Position numbers and translations under genes: made by a program
Shown: positions 24,416 through 37,470 of the stretch, piece after piece
Numbering within the stretch: the first letter of the stretch is position 1
How the letters are laid out: every line of letters begins with the position of its first letter
Notes under the pieces: generated by a model
The model's input: only the letters and a program-made list of their open reading frames with translations
Database searches by the model: none
What the model was told of the DNA's origin: nothing
NCBI RefSeq assembly: GCF_003255815.1
Contig: NC_037689.1
Span: 21,248,230-21,312,229 of the forward strand
Length of the DNA: 64,000 bases
Source of the DNA: Theropithecus gelada
Taxonomy: Eukaryota > Chordata > Mammalia > Primates > Cercopithecidae
Direction of reading: 5' to 3'

Positions 24416-26970
24416 AGTCATGAAGCTAAAGTTGGATGCCCTAGGTAGCTACTAGAAAGTGCCAGTCAGAGAAATTATACTGCCTTGCATATTAAGTGAT
24501 GTAAATTTACTTTTTATCTAGACTTACCTTAGGGCATGCAGAACTTTCTACCTTGTATTTATTTATATTGTGTCAATTTTTCCCAAGAGGTTATATAAGT
24601 TTTATGAGAGTGGCATCTGTGTCTGAATCATCTTTGGTGTCTGGTAGAGTGTCAGAACCTTGGCAGGAACCCATTAAACACGTGCCTAAATACTTGACTG
24701 AATGAAATAAACCCAGAAACTTAGAATTAAGTCACTAACTATTAAGCCTTTCCTCATATAACACTAATGTTTTTCGAACAACACACTAGGGAAAAGTCTT
24801 ATGGTAACTAAGAATGTCATCTGCTTCTACCAAGGTAATGAATAGTTAAATCATAAGCACTTAAATAAAATTAGAAACAGGATCTGCAGGTGAAATTCAC
24901 AATATTGACTAAGTGGGTTTGAGTGTTCTTTGAAGCAAAGTGTTGATTGTTGTTGTTGGTAGTGGTGTTTTTCTAACACAAGGAGCCCCTCCTACTGCTA
25001 GGCACATGAGTTTCATGACCTTTAACCTTTTGAGAATATATCTGAGAATTGTATATAAACACAGATATATATATATGTATATATATGCCATTCTTTCTAT
25101 ATATATAAAATTTATGTTTGTTATAGATTCCATAGTCATATTTTCCCTTTGTAAAACCACTGGACTAGAGGATCAAAGATATTGTTTGAACCTGTAGTCA
25201 TTTTTACTCTTCAGAATAATAAATGAAACAGTACTTCTTTCGTTCTTGGACACACTACTTAAGGGCATCTTCGTAACCAAGCAGGTGAGAGATTACTACA
25301 CACCCAAGACTAAACTACTGGAGAAACCATGAACAGATTCTGTAGAACAACGTAGAACAGTGCCTTTGTTATGCCCAGGATCAATTTGTAAACGGCTTTT
25401 GCTTCCTCTGGCACAGAGGAAGAGAAAGATTTGAGGACATGAAAAGAATGACTCTTACAGCAGGGGAATAAGTGGACATCTGAAACACAGCTGCAGGCCA
25501 AGAGATAAGGAGGGTAAAGACAGTGTGCCTCCCTGCAAAGGGGCAGGGCCAATGGAGTGAAAGCACAATATATCTGATACCAAGTTTTAAATTTCCTTTC
25601 TGCATTGTAAATCCCTAATGTTATCCTCAAGCCTTAAACAAGACAACTTTGTGTTAGCTGGGTTTTGAGAAAGAGGCTGTTTTCCACAGTTTGGGGATGA
25701 AATGAGTCAGAGAGAGGTAGTAGTGTCATGGAGAACCAGTTACTAGGAAGCAGGGGTAACTGAAAGAAAAGCTGTGATGTATGTGATACTAAGTGAGGGG
25801 ACAAGAGAAAATTCATGTTAAGCTTGTGACACACGTAAAAATACCCAGGGTTCCTCAATCTTACTGGGAGAGGAAAGTGACTCCCAACATTCTCAAATAA
25901 TCATGTTCCTAGTTTATATTAAAGGGAGAAGTAATGCAGCCCCTCCACCAATCTTTAAGGACTAAAGAACTAGACACATTTGAATTATACTATAGTGGTG
26001 CCTTTGTTTTCAAGGATAATAAAGGGCATTGCCAAAAGGGACGTGTAAGAACAAATGCATACACATGGAAAATTCATTGAGTAGTCTCAGGTCACGGCAC
26101 AAAATGAAAAGATAATCTGTATTTAAATACTCCATAAAGTATATCCACATTTTCCCTAGACTAATATTTACTTACTTTATTACTTCAAACTATCCCTTAA
26201 AAAATGGATCATCAACGGGAAGTCATAATAATTTTGTTTTATTGCTTGCCGTATGGGATTTTCCCCCGAATATTTGGACATTATAACTGCAGACAATTTG
26301 AGAATCTTTACCTTGGAGGCTCTCCATCCAACATCATTTTAAGAGAAGGGAAGTGACTTTGCCACAAATATCCCTGATGTTCATCTCCTCTATAAAATCC
26401 CCATGCTTAAACTATCACAGGAAGAACTTCCAAAAGAGAAACCAATGTTTTTGTACACCCAATACTTCTGGGCAATTTTCGAAATTTGATTTTCTGATGC
26501 TTGAGATGGTGATGAAGTAGTAGGGAAAGGGAGAGGTGTAGCTGATGTACTTAGAAGTGGATGTCTCAGCTATAAAACTAAAAAAGCCAAAACGGGATTA
26601 TTGTTCCTCCAATGAATAAGAAATGAATAGCATCAGGAAATAAGCAACAGTCATAAAATAATGAATCAAATCCTAAATTGGTAGCATTTCATTGTCAGGG
26701 TGACTCACTCCTTTTCCGTCCAACTCATCCTTTCATTAACAAAAGAAAAAAAGTCACTCTGATCATCCAGACTTCTTGAGTATCCAATTTTTTCACTATT
26801 ACTGTTCTCTCTTATATTTACAGACCTGTTTATTTAATCCAATGAGGTAGAGGCAAAGAGCTTTACACTGTGCTTTGTTGTAAGGAAGCATAGATGGCTA
26901 CAGAAACAGGGAAATATTGTGGTATAGAAATAGTAGCTAATACTTGGTTAGTATTTACTAAGTGCCAGAT
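24416..26970. other. No gene; AT microsatellite inside
   Basis: Largely unique-looking. A (TA)n tract lies at about 25060-25112. Minus-strand frames at 25310-25858 have no recognisable domain and overlap each other in different frames. Confidence 0.4.
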
Positions 26971-26985
26971 AAAAGAGGTAAAGTA

Positions 26986-27837
26986 TTTCTAGTTCTAGAT
27001 CCTTGAGGAATTGCCACACTGTTTTCCACAATGGTTGAACTAGTTTACAGTCCCATCAACAGTGTAAAAGTGTTCCTATTTCTCCACATCCTCTCCAGCA
27101 CCTGTTGTTTCCTGACTTTTTAATGATTGCCATTCTAACTGGTGTGAGATGGTATCTCATTGTGGTTTTGATTTGCATTTCTCTGATGGCGAGTGATGAT
27201 GAGCATTTTTTTTCATGTGTCTGTTGGCTGTATGCATGTCTTCTTTTGAGAAGTGTTTGTTCATATCCTTTGCCCACTGTTTGATGGGGTTGTTTGTTTT
27301 TTTCTTGTAAATTTGATTGGGTTCTTTATAGGTTCTGGATATTAGCCCTTTGTCAGATGAGTAGATTGTAAAAATTTTCTCCCATTCTGTAGGTTACCTG
27401 TTCACTCTGATGGTAGTTTCTTTAGCTGTGCAGGAGCTCTTTAGTTTAATTAGATCCCATTTGTCAATTTTGGCTTTTGTTGCCATTGCTTTTGGTGTTT
27501 GAGACATGAATTCCTTGCCCATGCCTATGTCCTGAATGGTATTACCTAGGTTTTCTTCTGTTCTCAGCAAACTATCGCAAGAACAGAAAACCAGATATCG
27601 CATGTTCTCGCTCATAGGTGGGAAATGAACAATGAGATCACCTGGACACAGGAAGGGGAACATCACACACCGGGTCCTATTGTGGCGCGGAGGGGAGGGA
27701 TAGCATTAGGAGATATACCTAATGTAAATGACGAGTTAATGGGTGCAGCACACCAACATGGCACATGTATACATATGTAACAAACCTGCACGTTGTGCAC
27801 ATGTACCCTGGAACTTAGAGTATAATAATAAAAAAAA
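26986..27837. mobile_element. L1PA insertion with 5' inversion (twin priming)
   Basis: 26986-27560 is antisense L1PA ORF2. At about 27560/27561 the sequence switches to sense L1PA 3' end ('ctcagcaaactatcgcaaga'), running through the 3' UTR ('gggtgcagcacaccaacatg') to an A tail. A 15-bp target duplication AAAAGAGGTAAAGTA flanks the whole unit (26971-26985 and 27838-27852), proving one insertion event. Short TTCT homology lies at the inversion joint. Confidence 0.95.
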
Positions 27838-27852
27838 AAAAGAGGTAAAGTA

Positions 27853-28214
27853 ACATACCCATATTATAACTGGTAAGTGACAATAGCAGAATTCCAACCA
27901 CTGTGCTTTACTTAGTGTGAGTTCATATCCTGACTCTGCATTTACTTATAGACCAGATTTGATCTTAATGACATGAATAATTCTGAAGTACTGTATTTTG
28001 CAGCCTTGAGGGAATATCATATACTAAATTCCTACTCTTTTGTTTCTTCCACCAAGAGGATGTTGTGGCATTCTTGGTAGCACAATGAGAATAACAGAAG
28101 AGGTTCCCGGAGCTATAATTTCTTCCGTTTACTTAAATTTTCTGACCCAGGAAACTCTGAGGTTTCAAGGATCATCTAATGGAATACCTGGGCATCAGGA
28201 AGTGCAGTTTCATG
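27853..28214. other. No gene seen
   Basis: Unique-looking. The 82-codon plus-strand frame at 28040-28288 runs into the MIR and is not gene-like. Confidence 0.4.
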
Positions 28215-28420
28215 TAGGAGTTAACAGCACAGACCTGGGAGACATAATGTCTTGGTTTGAATCTTGGCTCCTCCACTTAATAGCTTGAGATAATAGGTTA
28301 CTTAACTTCTCCATGACAGTTTCCATATCTCCAAATTGGAATAATAACGGCGCTTACTCTTAGGGTTGTTGTGGGGATTAAACAATAGAATCAGTCAAGC
28401 GCATAGGTCAAGGGCCATAC
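28215..28420 (+). repeat. MIR SINE
   Basis: 'ggtttgaatcttggctcctc' followed by 'cttaacttctccatgacagt', 'ctcttagggttgttgtgggg': sense MIR. Confidence 0.8.
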
Positions 28421-28689
28421 TGCTTTAGCACCTCACGCACAGAAAGCACAAGAAGAAAATTGAGATGAAAGACCAATACAGAGCCCTTTCCTCTTTATTA
28501 CTGGAGGGAAGCAGTAAAATAATCGTGTCACCTTTGTAAGAAAGGGATCATGTGACCCTTTTAAGAATAAGAATGAAGTCAGTAGTCAGGTGGGCCTGTG
28601 AAGGAAGCTCCAGGTAAATGCAAGGAATTTTGCTCCTTAAACATTGTGGTTTTTGTGCTAGATGTTCTAGGCATCATATTCCATCAACT

Positions 28690-29100
28690 GAGGATTTATT
28701 GTATCCATATGGCACTGATGTAGGGAATGGGGATACACAGAATTGCAAACCGGTCTATCCTCCAGAAACTATCATTTTAGTTATGAGTAGACATCTTGGG
28801 GGTACAGAAGGGCTAGCCTAGATGCTAGATATAGATGCGTTAGAAGTTCAAAGAAGAGAATGGTGGGCAAAGGCTGAGCAAACCAGGAGAATTCTGGATT
28901 TGCAGCCAAGTTTTATCTTGATATCATCCAGGCAGATCATAGATGCCAAGAGAGCCAGGGAGGTCCTCTAGGCATGGCAAAGGGTACAGGAAAAATATAG
29001 AAATGTATATGATATGACTAGAGTCCAACAGTTCTACCAATTGGCTAGAGGAGAAGATTCCACAGGTAGAGGAGTAGTGGGAGCTGCAGTGAGAGGTGTA
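28690..29100 (-). repeat. Probable L2 remnant (antisense)
   Basis: 'gatgtagggaatggggatac...ccagaaactatcattttag' and later 'gagccagggaggtcctctag' are loosely in antisense L2 order. Highly diverged. Confidence 0.35.
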
Positions 29101-29103
29101 GGA

Positions 29104-29153
29104 GGAAAAACTACCTCCACAGATTTGACTCCATCTGTGGAGGTAGCTTTTCC
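29104..29153. other. Near-perfect 21-bp hairpin, 8-nt loop
   Basis: Arms 29104-29124 and 29133-29153 are complementary at 20 of 21 positions (core CTACCTCCACAGAT / ATCTGTGGAGGTAG), separated by the loop TTGACTCC. No surrounding repeat explains it. Confidence 0.85.
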
Positions 29154-29159
29154 ATGGCC

Positions 29160-30520
29160 TGAAGTCTTGATTCCAGTTTGGCACCTTGGTGAGCAGAAGT
29201 TTCAGACCTTGTCCCAAATATTTTTGGTAAAATACAAGGAAAACTACTTCAGAAAATAACAATAATAATGAGTGGTTATCACAAATTCCCAGTGAGCTGA
29301 ATGGATTATTATTTCCTATTCAGATTTTTTCATCAATTCCAAAGGATATTAAACCTACTGATCGAATGCGCAAAGCCCATGGCCCAAATAGCATCTTGGC
29401 AACATCAGAATACCTTTTGATCCTCCCAGTAAATGCTCTCATCATGTTCCACTGTTGGGAATGTTCACAGATCATATGCTCTTCAGAAGCATATATATAT
29501 TCCAATAGATTTTCTCCTACTTTTACTGGTAACCAGTCAAGGATTCAGATATTATCTATACAGATATTAGGTATACTTAATTTCTCACCAAGTTTAGTTA
29601 AAAAGCACACCTTAAAATACTGCCCAAATGTAATTTTTTTCAGTGCTTTTAGTGTCAGCAACAGCATGGCTTTGTCTATTAAGTTAAAACACAAAAAGGT
29701 TACAAAAATGTTTCAGCAAATATTTAGCTAGAACAAGATCTTCAGAAGAAAAATAAAGGAGAACAAGTAAAGGTTTCATGTGACCAATCTTACAAGTGGC
29801 ACTTTACAAATAAATACATCTATATCCAAAGCCTTTTCATTTTGTGGAAATGTCTTCTATCAATCAGTTAATGACATGTGTCCTAGACCAGACACTGCAG
29901 ATAACCATTCTAGCTTGTGGTGGGAGTAGAGTTAAAGAGCAAGGGTGAGTTTACAATGTATCAGCCTAATATGGTCACATTTTAGGTATTTAGGATACTT
30001 AGATCAAAGGGAATTGGCATATGAATATGGGGCAGACAGAGATTTATTTCTTCCTTTATATTCTCACCATATAAGAATATACAATACACTTCTCTAAGTG
30101 TTTTTACTATAGCTTTTTACTCAACTATAGAGAAAGTGAAATGAGGCCAGACTCCTTGTTTACAGTGTCCAATGTAATTAAAATAAAGTGTTGCTTCACC
30201 TGGCTACTCACTCTGCCAAATGCCAAGGGAGGAAAAATCAAGGAATACTCCCAGTCATTAATATCAGAATGAAACTGCTTTTCTAGAGCTAAAATTGCCA
30301 TGTCAAGTTTGGTGTAGAGTAGTCAGGGGGTCCAGGGGTCCTCCCCTCAGGATTCTAAGTCCTGTCAACACCTTGACTCTCTCTATGCAGAGATGGAAGA
30401 AACTCAGGGGATCAGGAAGTTGAGTTCTTTTGTCTATGCCTCCATGGCAGATACTGGAGAATGACTCACAGTTTCTCCAAACCCCTTCTAGCAGGCCTTC
30501 TTGTACTAGAGATGCTAGAA
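29160..30520. other. No gene seen
   Basis: Unique-looking AT-rich sequence. Frames at 29366-29731 and 30303-30560 have no recognisable domain. Confidence 0.4.
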
Positions 30521-30523
30521 AGC

Positions 30524-30524
30524 T

Positions 30525-30560
<36 letters not shown>
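30524..30560. repeat. (AC)n microsatellite
   Basis: About 18 uninterrupted AC units. Confidence 0.97.
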
Positions 30561-30562
<2 letters not shown>

Positions 30563-30890
30563 TCCAGACTCCCTTGCAGCTAGAGTTCTAATTGTGGTTT
30601 ATAATCTAGTAGTCGGATGCATCCACAGGATGACTGGAATGAGAACGTGAACTTTGTGCTGGATGTCAGTGATTCTTGCAAGCAGTGAGTTCAAGGCATT
30701 CAGTTCATTTGGAGAGCACTGGTGAAGGTTCTAATAGCTGTTCTCTAGAATGACAGATGCTGAGCACCATAAGGCAGCAGGGGTGAACTGTTTGCTAGAA
30801 ACATTCTGCAGTGTGATTGCTGGTACTTCTGGTCATGTAGCATCCAAACCACCTTCTCTGCCCCTCCCAGAAATTCCTTGAAGTACGATC
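30561..30890. other. No secure feature
   Basis: The start 'tttccagactcccttgcagc' resembles the LTR-like family seen at 36180 and 41335, but the rest is too diverged to call. Confidence 0.3.
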
Positions 30891-30892
30891 CT

Positions 30893-31430
30893 CAGTTATT
30901 CATTGCCATAAAATGATGCACAACAACCCTATAATTTCAGTGACATACAAAAATAAGCATTTAGTTATCCCATAAATCTACAGAATTCAGATGACCTGGC
31001 CTTGGCTGATTTTGGCTGAGTTTGCTAATATATCTATAGACAGCTGCAATTCAGCTTGCTAAATGCCTGGGGATCAAGTGACTATCAGACAATCCAGGAC
31101 AGCTTCAGCTGGGGTAACTTTCATGACTTGGCTCTGTACCACGTGTCTCTCATCCTTCAGCAGGCTAGTTTTGGCTCTTGTCATCTTCTTGAAGATGACA
31201 GAGGAACAAAACCAGAAGTAGAAGTGTGCACATGCTTTTTCAAGCCTCTATGTGCTTCATATTCACTAACATCTCCTTCACCAAACCAAGTCACATAGTC
31301 AACCTTAGAATCAAGGGACATATAGATATTGTCCTTAATGAGAGAAACTACAAAGTCACATGTCCAAAAGGCAAGATTAGGGATGGAGACAATTGGGGCC
31401 ATAAAAATCGTACCACCCAATACCTTCAAA
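30893..31430 (-). mobile_element. Old MaLR-type LTR (antisense)
   Basis: 'ttattcattgccataaaatg...cctataatttcagtgac', the 'atcaagtgactatcagacaa' region, 'tcttgtcatcttcttgaaga' and the end 'ccaagtcacatagtcaacct' mirror the element at 52770-53335, both antisense. Confidence 0.45.
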
Positions 31431-32290
31431 TAAACTCTTCTGCTTAAACTGGGCAGAGGGGATTTAGTTGTTTTCAACTAAAAAACTTAAGTAATATACC
31501 CACACTGCTTGATAATCAGGGATTGAAACTCACAATTGTGGGAAAACTACACCAGAAAAAAATCTTGGAAAACTGAATTGTTTGCCAAGCAAATATAGTA
31601 ACTGAATTAAGAATTCTATGATTGACCTCATGATCTTTGGTTTGCTCCTGCTCTCCCCTTTCTTATTTCCTTTTGTTGCCCTGCTGTCCCTTTCCTGGCC
31701 TTTTTCCTTAGAGTATAAAGAAGCAGAATGATAGCTATTTGCTAATAAATGCATTGAAAACGTCTGAAAAAACATCAATAACAGTTAACAGGAGTTGCCG
31801 CTGAAGAGGGATACAAAAACATGAAAAGGTGGAAAGTAATTTTCACTGTGTGATCTTTTATGATTGAATTTTTTAACATGTTACTGAATTATTCTTTTGG
31901 TGAAAAATTAGACCAAAAATTAGATAAGGAAATGGAAAGAGATAGATGAATAGACCAATAGTGAAACAAATTCTATGTGTAGCTATTGGTTTTACTCTTT
32001 TCTGTGCTTAGGAAATATAGGGCTAGCCAGAAATTCATGCCACTGGTCATAAATAAGATTGGAATTGTTTAGTTAAAAAGTCATTACCATGAATCCACAC
32101 AAACACAAATAAATTATTGAATAAATAAATACATAAATGAAGGAAGGAAGAGACAAATCTTAAGGGCAGAAAAGTTCCAAATAATTTTTGTAAATACCTT
32201 CAAGGAGGTGGAACATAATTCCTCATTCCTTAAATATGGGCATGCAGTATGGAAAGGGAGAAAAAAATGTGACTTTATGGTGAAGAAATG
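31431..32290. other. No gene seen
   Basis: AT-rich sequence without a secure repeat or exon. Confidence 0.4.
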
Positions 32291-32294
32291 TGAC

Positions 32295-32795
32295 AATCAC
32301 TACTTCAGCCAGGTGATCAAGGTCAACATCAACAATAAGTTATGTTGATAGTATATACCCTTTATATGATGTTATGAGAATGGCACTCCTCCCAAAAACA
32401 CAGAACCCTAGTCTAATCAGTGAAAACTATCAGACAAATCCCAATTATGAACTTTCAATGAAATGTCCAACCAGTACTCTTTAAAACTGTCAAGATCATC
32501 ATAAACAAAGAAAATCTGAAAAAATGTTACAGCCAAAAGGAGCCTAAGGAGACACGAAGACCGCATGGGATCCTGGACCAGAATAAGGACATTAGGTAAA
32601 AATTCTGAAAATCTGAATAAAACATGAGCCTTAGTTAACGAAGATGTATCAATATTGCTGCACTGTAGCAAATGTGCCATACTGATGTAAGATTTTAATA
32701 GGGTAAACTGGATATAGGTATATGTAACTCTCTACTATCTTCAAAATTTTTCTGCAAACCAAAACTGTACTAAAAATAAAGTTTATTAAAAATCC
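32295..32795 (+). mobile_element. L1ME/L1M 3' UTR remnant
   Basis: The 'acacagaaccctagtctaat' start, then 'catcagacaaa'-like, 'aaggagcctaaggagacacg', 'gggatcctggaccagaataa', and a terminal 'aaaaataaagtttatta' follow the 3' UTR of old L1 subfamilies. Confidence 0.55.
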
Positions 32796-33600
32796 ATTAC
32801 TAATCCTGAAAAAAGTAATTAAAATAATCAATCAATCAGTCATTCAATCAGTAGGTATTGTAGAAGATACAAGTAGCGCTATCTAAACACCTAATCGGAC
32901 TCATACAAACAGAAACTTCAAACTTGGAGCCAGGTGTTTGTGTAGCTCAGAAAACAGCCATCACAAGATCTACATAGCTCAGTAGTGAGCCCATTTGAAA
33001 GCAGCTATGGTATGAATAAATAACTATACCTGATCTGCATAATAAGTGTACAGTACTAGCTTTCCTGTATGCTTCAGCAGTCTTTTAATATATGGGAAAG
33101 TCAGGAAAATGCTTCTTTTTCCTTATGTGTTAAGATTGTGCTATCCCTGAAAATAAGTGTTTTTAGTGGAAGGTTAGGAGGGGTGCATGGGCTCCGATCA
33201 TTACAACTCACCCCAGTGTAAAGGTCTTAAAGGAAACAAGGCTCAGCATGCCAAAGCCCACCTTATGCTGTTGTGTGGGAGCCATTAGGGAGTTATTCTA
33301 AAGTGGGCAACTCTTAGTGGGAAAATATAGTGGAGAAGGAAGACTGATGAATCCAAGAGCAAGATCAGATCCTTTGAGAATGAGGCAGGAGTTCCTAACA
33401 GAAGTATGGAGACTTGTCTGCAGAAAATTGAAAAGTAAAGTCCTCTTAAAAAGATCTGTGAGGTAAGAATGGAAACTGAGATGACTCTCCTACCCTCCAT
33501 GAAAGGTTACAGCTAACTGCTTTCTTTGTGGGCTATGGGTTAGATAATATTTGGTATCCAGTTTAAAATTATTTCCCACGTCTGTTGTAGTTTCCTTTGC
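32796..33600. other. No gene seen
   Basis: No repeat or exon recognised. Confidence 0.4.
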
Positions 33601-33604
33601 TTTG

Positions 33605-34135
33605 CTTAGAGCAAGTTTCTCAATCTGGGATCCACGAACCCCCAAGAATATATCAGTAGAATTTAAAGAGTCCATGAACTTGGAAGAAAAAAAAATGACA
33701 TCCTTACATTCACTAATCTTTATCTGACATTTAATATTTCCTGCAAGTATGAATGTAAGCAACAAACCACAATGGTATTAGCAGTACCTGTGACTGTCAC
33801 CAAAGAAACAGATATTTTTCATATCATATTACAGTTATTGTAGATATCATATAATATGTTTCATAATCATTACTACTTTAAAATTTAGGTCATTAGATCC
33901 ACCATTAGATCTTGTTGCTTAATAACTTAATTAAAAAGTACGTAGATTACTATACTACACAATTGCTTTTAATTTCTGATAACTGTATTTCAATAAAATT
34001 TGCTTCCTTTGTAATCCAATGAGTTTGAGTGCATGTATTTAAGCCACTATTTTGATAAGGAGGTCACCGACCCCATCAAAGTTTCCAGGGCACAAATGAT
34101 TTAAATATTATAAATCCTGGCCCAGAGTTTAAAAA
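33605..34135. repeat. Possible hAT-related remnant
   Basis: 'gtttctcaatctgggatcca' at the left and 'aagtttccagggcac...' at the right recall the ends of a mammalian hAT family. No target duplication was found. Confidence 0.3.
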
Positions 34136-34695
34136 TCTGGTACAGTTTTACTGCTTTGTTTGGCAGCATTGTTAAGGAAAGCAAGGAGTAGGTTTGGAAG
34201 TATAAAGAAAAAGGTCATGTCAACTGCCTCCCTACTCACTACCATTTTACCACCTCTCAACACACGCCTGTGCACGTGCACACGCGCGCGCATACACACA
34301 CACACACGAAACAAGGAGGAATGTAGCCCCTGTGTGCTGTACTGAGACAGCAGTAAAATAAGAGGTGGATTGTGCACAGCAAAGAGCAATGGGCAGCTTC
34401 AGGACATAGAAGAATCACAGGCAAATGGACACAGGTGCAGAGAGGACACAGCAAACTGTTTTTTTCTAAATATAGTAGAAGATGTGACCCTTAAGGGCCA
34501 TGAGAAAAAAGGAATCTTGTACCCTGCCATTCTAGTTGATTACAATATACTTAATAACACAAAAGAAAAAAATACATTACATGATGAGAAATATTGACTC
34601 TGAGAGCCATTAGTTTAGAGTGAGGGCTAGAGGAGGCTTTTCACTGAGGCTGTCCTTCGTTAGTACAGCATCTTTGTTGGTGATGGTTTCATTTC
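34136..34695. other. No gene; short CA/CG tract inside
   Basis: An imperfect (CA)n/(CG)n tract lies at 34258-34310. Overlapping frames on both strands there are microsatellite translations. Confidence 0.45.
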
Positions 34696-34699
34696 TTTA

Positions 34700-35400
34700 A
34701 ATTATTCCATAAAATTTGATGTATATAAAAGAATCTGTATCACGTTTAAGTAAGTTATAAAGAGTAATACTAAATGAGCTTTTATGAACCCATCACCCCA
34801 TTCAAGACCCAGAACATCATCAATGTTAGTACCTCTACTACCTGTTCCTACCTTATCCCATCCCTGTCTCCCCAGTACTGTTCTGAATTTTGGGTTCACC
34901 TTGCTTTAGGATCTATCATGTGCGTGTGATTCCTAAGAATGTGTTGTGTAGTATTGCTTTTTTTGAGCTTTATAAAAATGATACCCAACTGCATGAAGTT
35001 TTTGGTGATTTTGTTAATAATATGCATCAGTGTTCTTGCATAGAGAAATGGTTAATTCATTTTTACTCTGTTGAAATAATTAATATCAAATTTATTTATC
35101 ATTTTTCCATCAATGGACAATTAGATTATTTCAGAATTTTTGTATTATGAATCATGTTGCTATGGCCATTCCTAAGGAGGGTTCCTGCTTCACATGCAGG
35201 AGAATTTGTCTAGGTGACATACCTAGAAGTAAAGTTACTAGGTCATAGGGTATACAAAATGTTCAACTTCACAAGATAGTACTAAATTTTCTTTTCCAGA
35301 ATGGTACCAATTTGTACTCCTATCAACAAAGTATGAGTTCCTATTGATCCACATTCATCCAATAGTTGGAATTATCAGATCTCATGATGTATTCTCATCT
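34700..35400 (-). mobile_element. Old L1 (L1M/L1ME) 3' end, antisense
   Basis: 'tgaacccatcaccccattca', 'aggagaatttgtctaggtga', 'actaggtcatagggtataca', 'aatttgtactcctatcaaca' follow antisense L1M 3' sequence. Strongly diverged. Confidence 0.6.
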
Positions 35401-36175
35401 TTGTACACCAAAGAGAGTATTTTGCCTCATCATAGAAGGGACATAAAAATGTCAGCAAGTGCTAAAAAGTTTTGTCAGCATAGCTTACTTCAAGGTTACA
35501 AAGAAGGTTATACAGAGGCTGAAACAAGGGTTTCAATGTAGATAATTTGTTTGGGGAAGTGATTCTAGGGAATAGAAGTAGGAAATTCGGGAAAGGAAAA
35601 GAAGAGAGAAAACCAATACGGGAGTATATTTTTGAGTTGGTCACAACTGTAGACAACTAGGACTTAATCCTGCTTAGTCAGACCCTCTGAGAATCTCTTG
35701 GAAACAAACACTATTAAAATGCAATTGCGAATTATCTGGCCAAGAATGGAGGAGGGACTATTTATCTTAGGCTCCCATCTCACATTAGTTAAGGGTTGGT
35801 TCTTGGGCCTTTAACTCCCTCACATTCCATAACACACATGTGTGGGTACAAGGGTGTTCCAACAGGCCTTCCTGTTGAAACATTGAAGAAGTCCTGGGAT
35901 GAGAAGTGAGATATTCGCTCTGAGGCTAAGGCAAGGCACTCTCTGGTTTTACCCACATAAAGTTGGTTAATGGACTAATGGCTTAACTAAATGGTAGGCT
36001 ATAAGGCTGTGCAGTGAGGCACAAGAGATGTCCAATAGACATAGCTAGTAAGTGGCAGAGATGAAACTCAAACACATGTATCCATCACAGATCAAAATTA
36101 GGTACTTGGCACATAGCATGAAAACATTGTCCACTGCCTACCAATAGCCATCTCTAATTTTCATCTCTGCTGACA
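35401..36175. other. No gene seen
   Basis: Unique-looking sequence. Confidence 0.4.
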
Positions 36176-36179
36176 GAAT

Positions 36180-36640
36180 GCCAATTGGTTTCAGTAGCAG
36201 ACAAAGATCTCTGGGGTAGAGCTGGCACAGTAGCTCCATGGTGCCACCACAGGCCCAGATTTCTTCTACCTTTCTGTTCCAACATCTTTAATGCTAGCTT
36301 ACATCCAGTCAGTCACTCCATGGTCCAAGATGGCTCCAGGCATCATGCCTGCGTTGGAGACTGGCAGCAGGAGGAAGCAGGGGGAGGGACAAAAGGGCCC
36401 TCCTCCCAGCCAAATCAACTCCCTTTAAGCAGGCTTCCTAGAAGTACCACCCAACACAATTACCTCTCACTGGTGGAACTCAGTCATAGGCTCACACCTT
36501 GATACAAGGGATGCCAGGAAATAGAAACTATTTGCTAGATACATCACTACCAGTAATAAAACTGGTATTCTGTTACTAAGGGAGAAGGTGGGAATAGATA
36601 TTGCATGGCAACTAAAAGTCCCTGCCACAGTAGTCATTTG
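36180..36640 (-). repeat. Old LTR-like repeat, unassigned (antisense)
   Basis: 'ccaagatggctccaggcatc', 'gcaggaggaagcagggggag', 'ttactaagggagaaggtggg' and the end 'agtccctgccaca' follow the same dispersed family as 17940-18385. Family name not assigned. Confidence 0.45.
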
Positions 36641-36649
36641 ATTTAGAGC

Positions 36650-36815
36650 AGGTTTTTAATATACATGTATCAGTCTTCTTATTTGTAAAATGGAAATTAA
36701 CATGACTACCTCACAAAGTTGCTATGAGGAAAAATTAGATAATGTAAATAAAATTGCACAGTGCCTGGTATGCAGAAAATACTTAATAAATGCTAGCTGG
36801 TATTAATTCACTTCT
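36650..36815 (+). repeat. MIR SINE
   Basis: 'tcttatttgtaaaatggaaa', 'acctcacaaagttgctatga', 'gcacagtgcctggtatgcag', 'aataaatgctagctg': sense MIR 3' half. Confidence 0.8.
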
Positions 36816-37460
36816 ATGAGTCATCAGCATCAAGGCCTAGCTTTGAGCCAACCCCCAGATAACTGATCTTTATCAGTGTCCCTGCATTTATTAGGTTTGA
36901 GGGTGTTGGGTGCTGACTCACCCCCACAACACTCATAAGTGTTTAAAGCTAGAGTGGCGGCTTAGTAATTTACAATGGGAAATATAACTGTGAGGGAGAC
37001 CAGACACTCTGACCAGGTTATTCTCACCCTGAAGGCAATGAACATGTGGCATACTAAGGTTGATTGCTGAGCATGAAGTCAGGAGAAACGGAATTCATTA
37101 TACAATTCAGATCTTTAGTGGCATTGGGCCTGTTGTATCCATCTCCGCAATTGGGCTTCTGTTATCTGGTGGTCGGAAGCTCAGGCTAGAAACATGACAG
37201 GTAACCTCTTCCCATTGACAGTGCTAGGAGGTGCATTACTGGAAAAATTCACCAAGAATGTGGAACATGTGGAAAAGCTATGAGGGTAAACTAAAACAAT
37301 TATGGCATAGTAAATCTATTCTGAATAGAAGCCCTATACATTTGGCATAATTTTGGATAAGTTGTAAGTAAGGGAAATACTTTAGCAAGACCCATTCTTT
37401 AGATAAGAGGCCCAGAGTAAATGGGGCAGCTAGAAACCTGATTACATCTTTGTTTAAAAT
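36816..37460. other. No gene seen
   Basis: Unique-looking sequence. Confidence 0.4.
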
Positions 37461-37470
37461 ATTTATTGGA

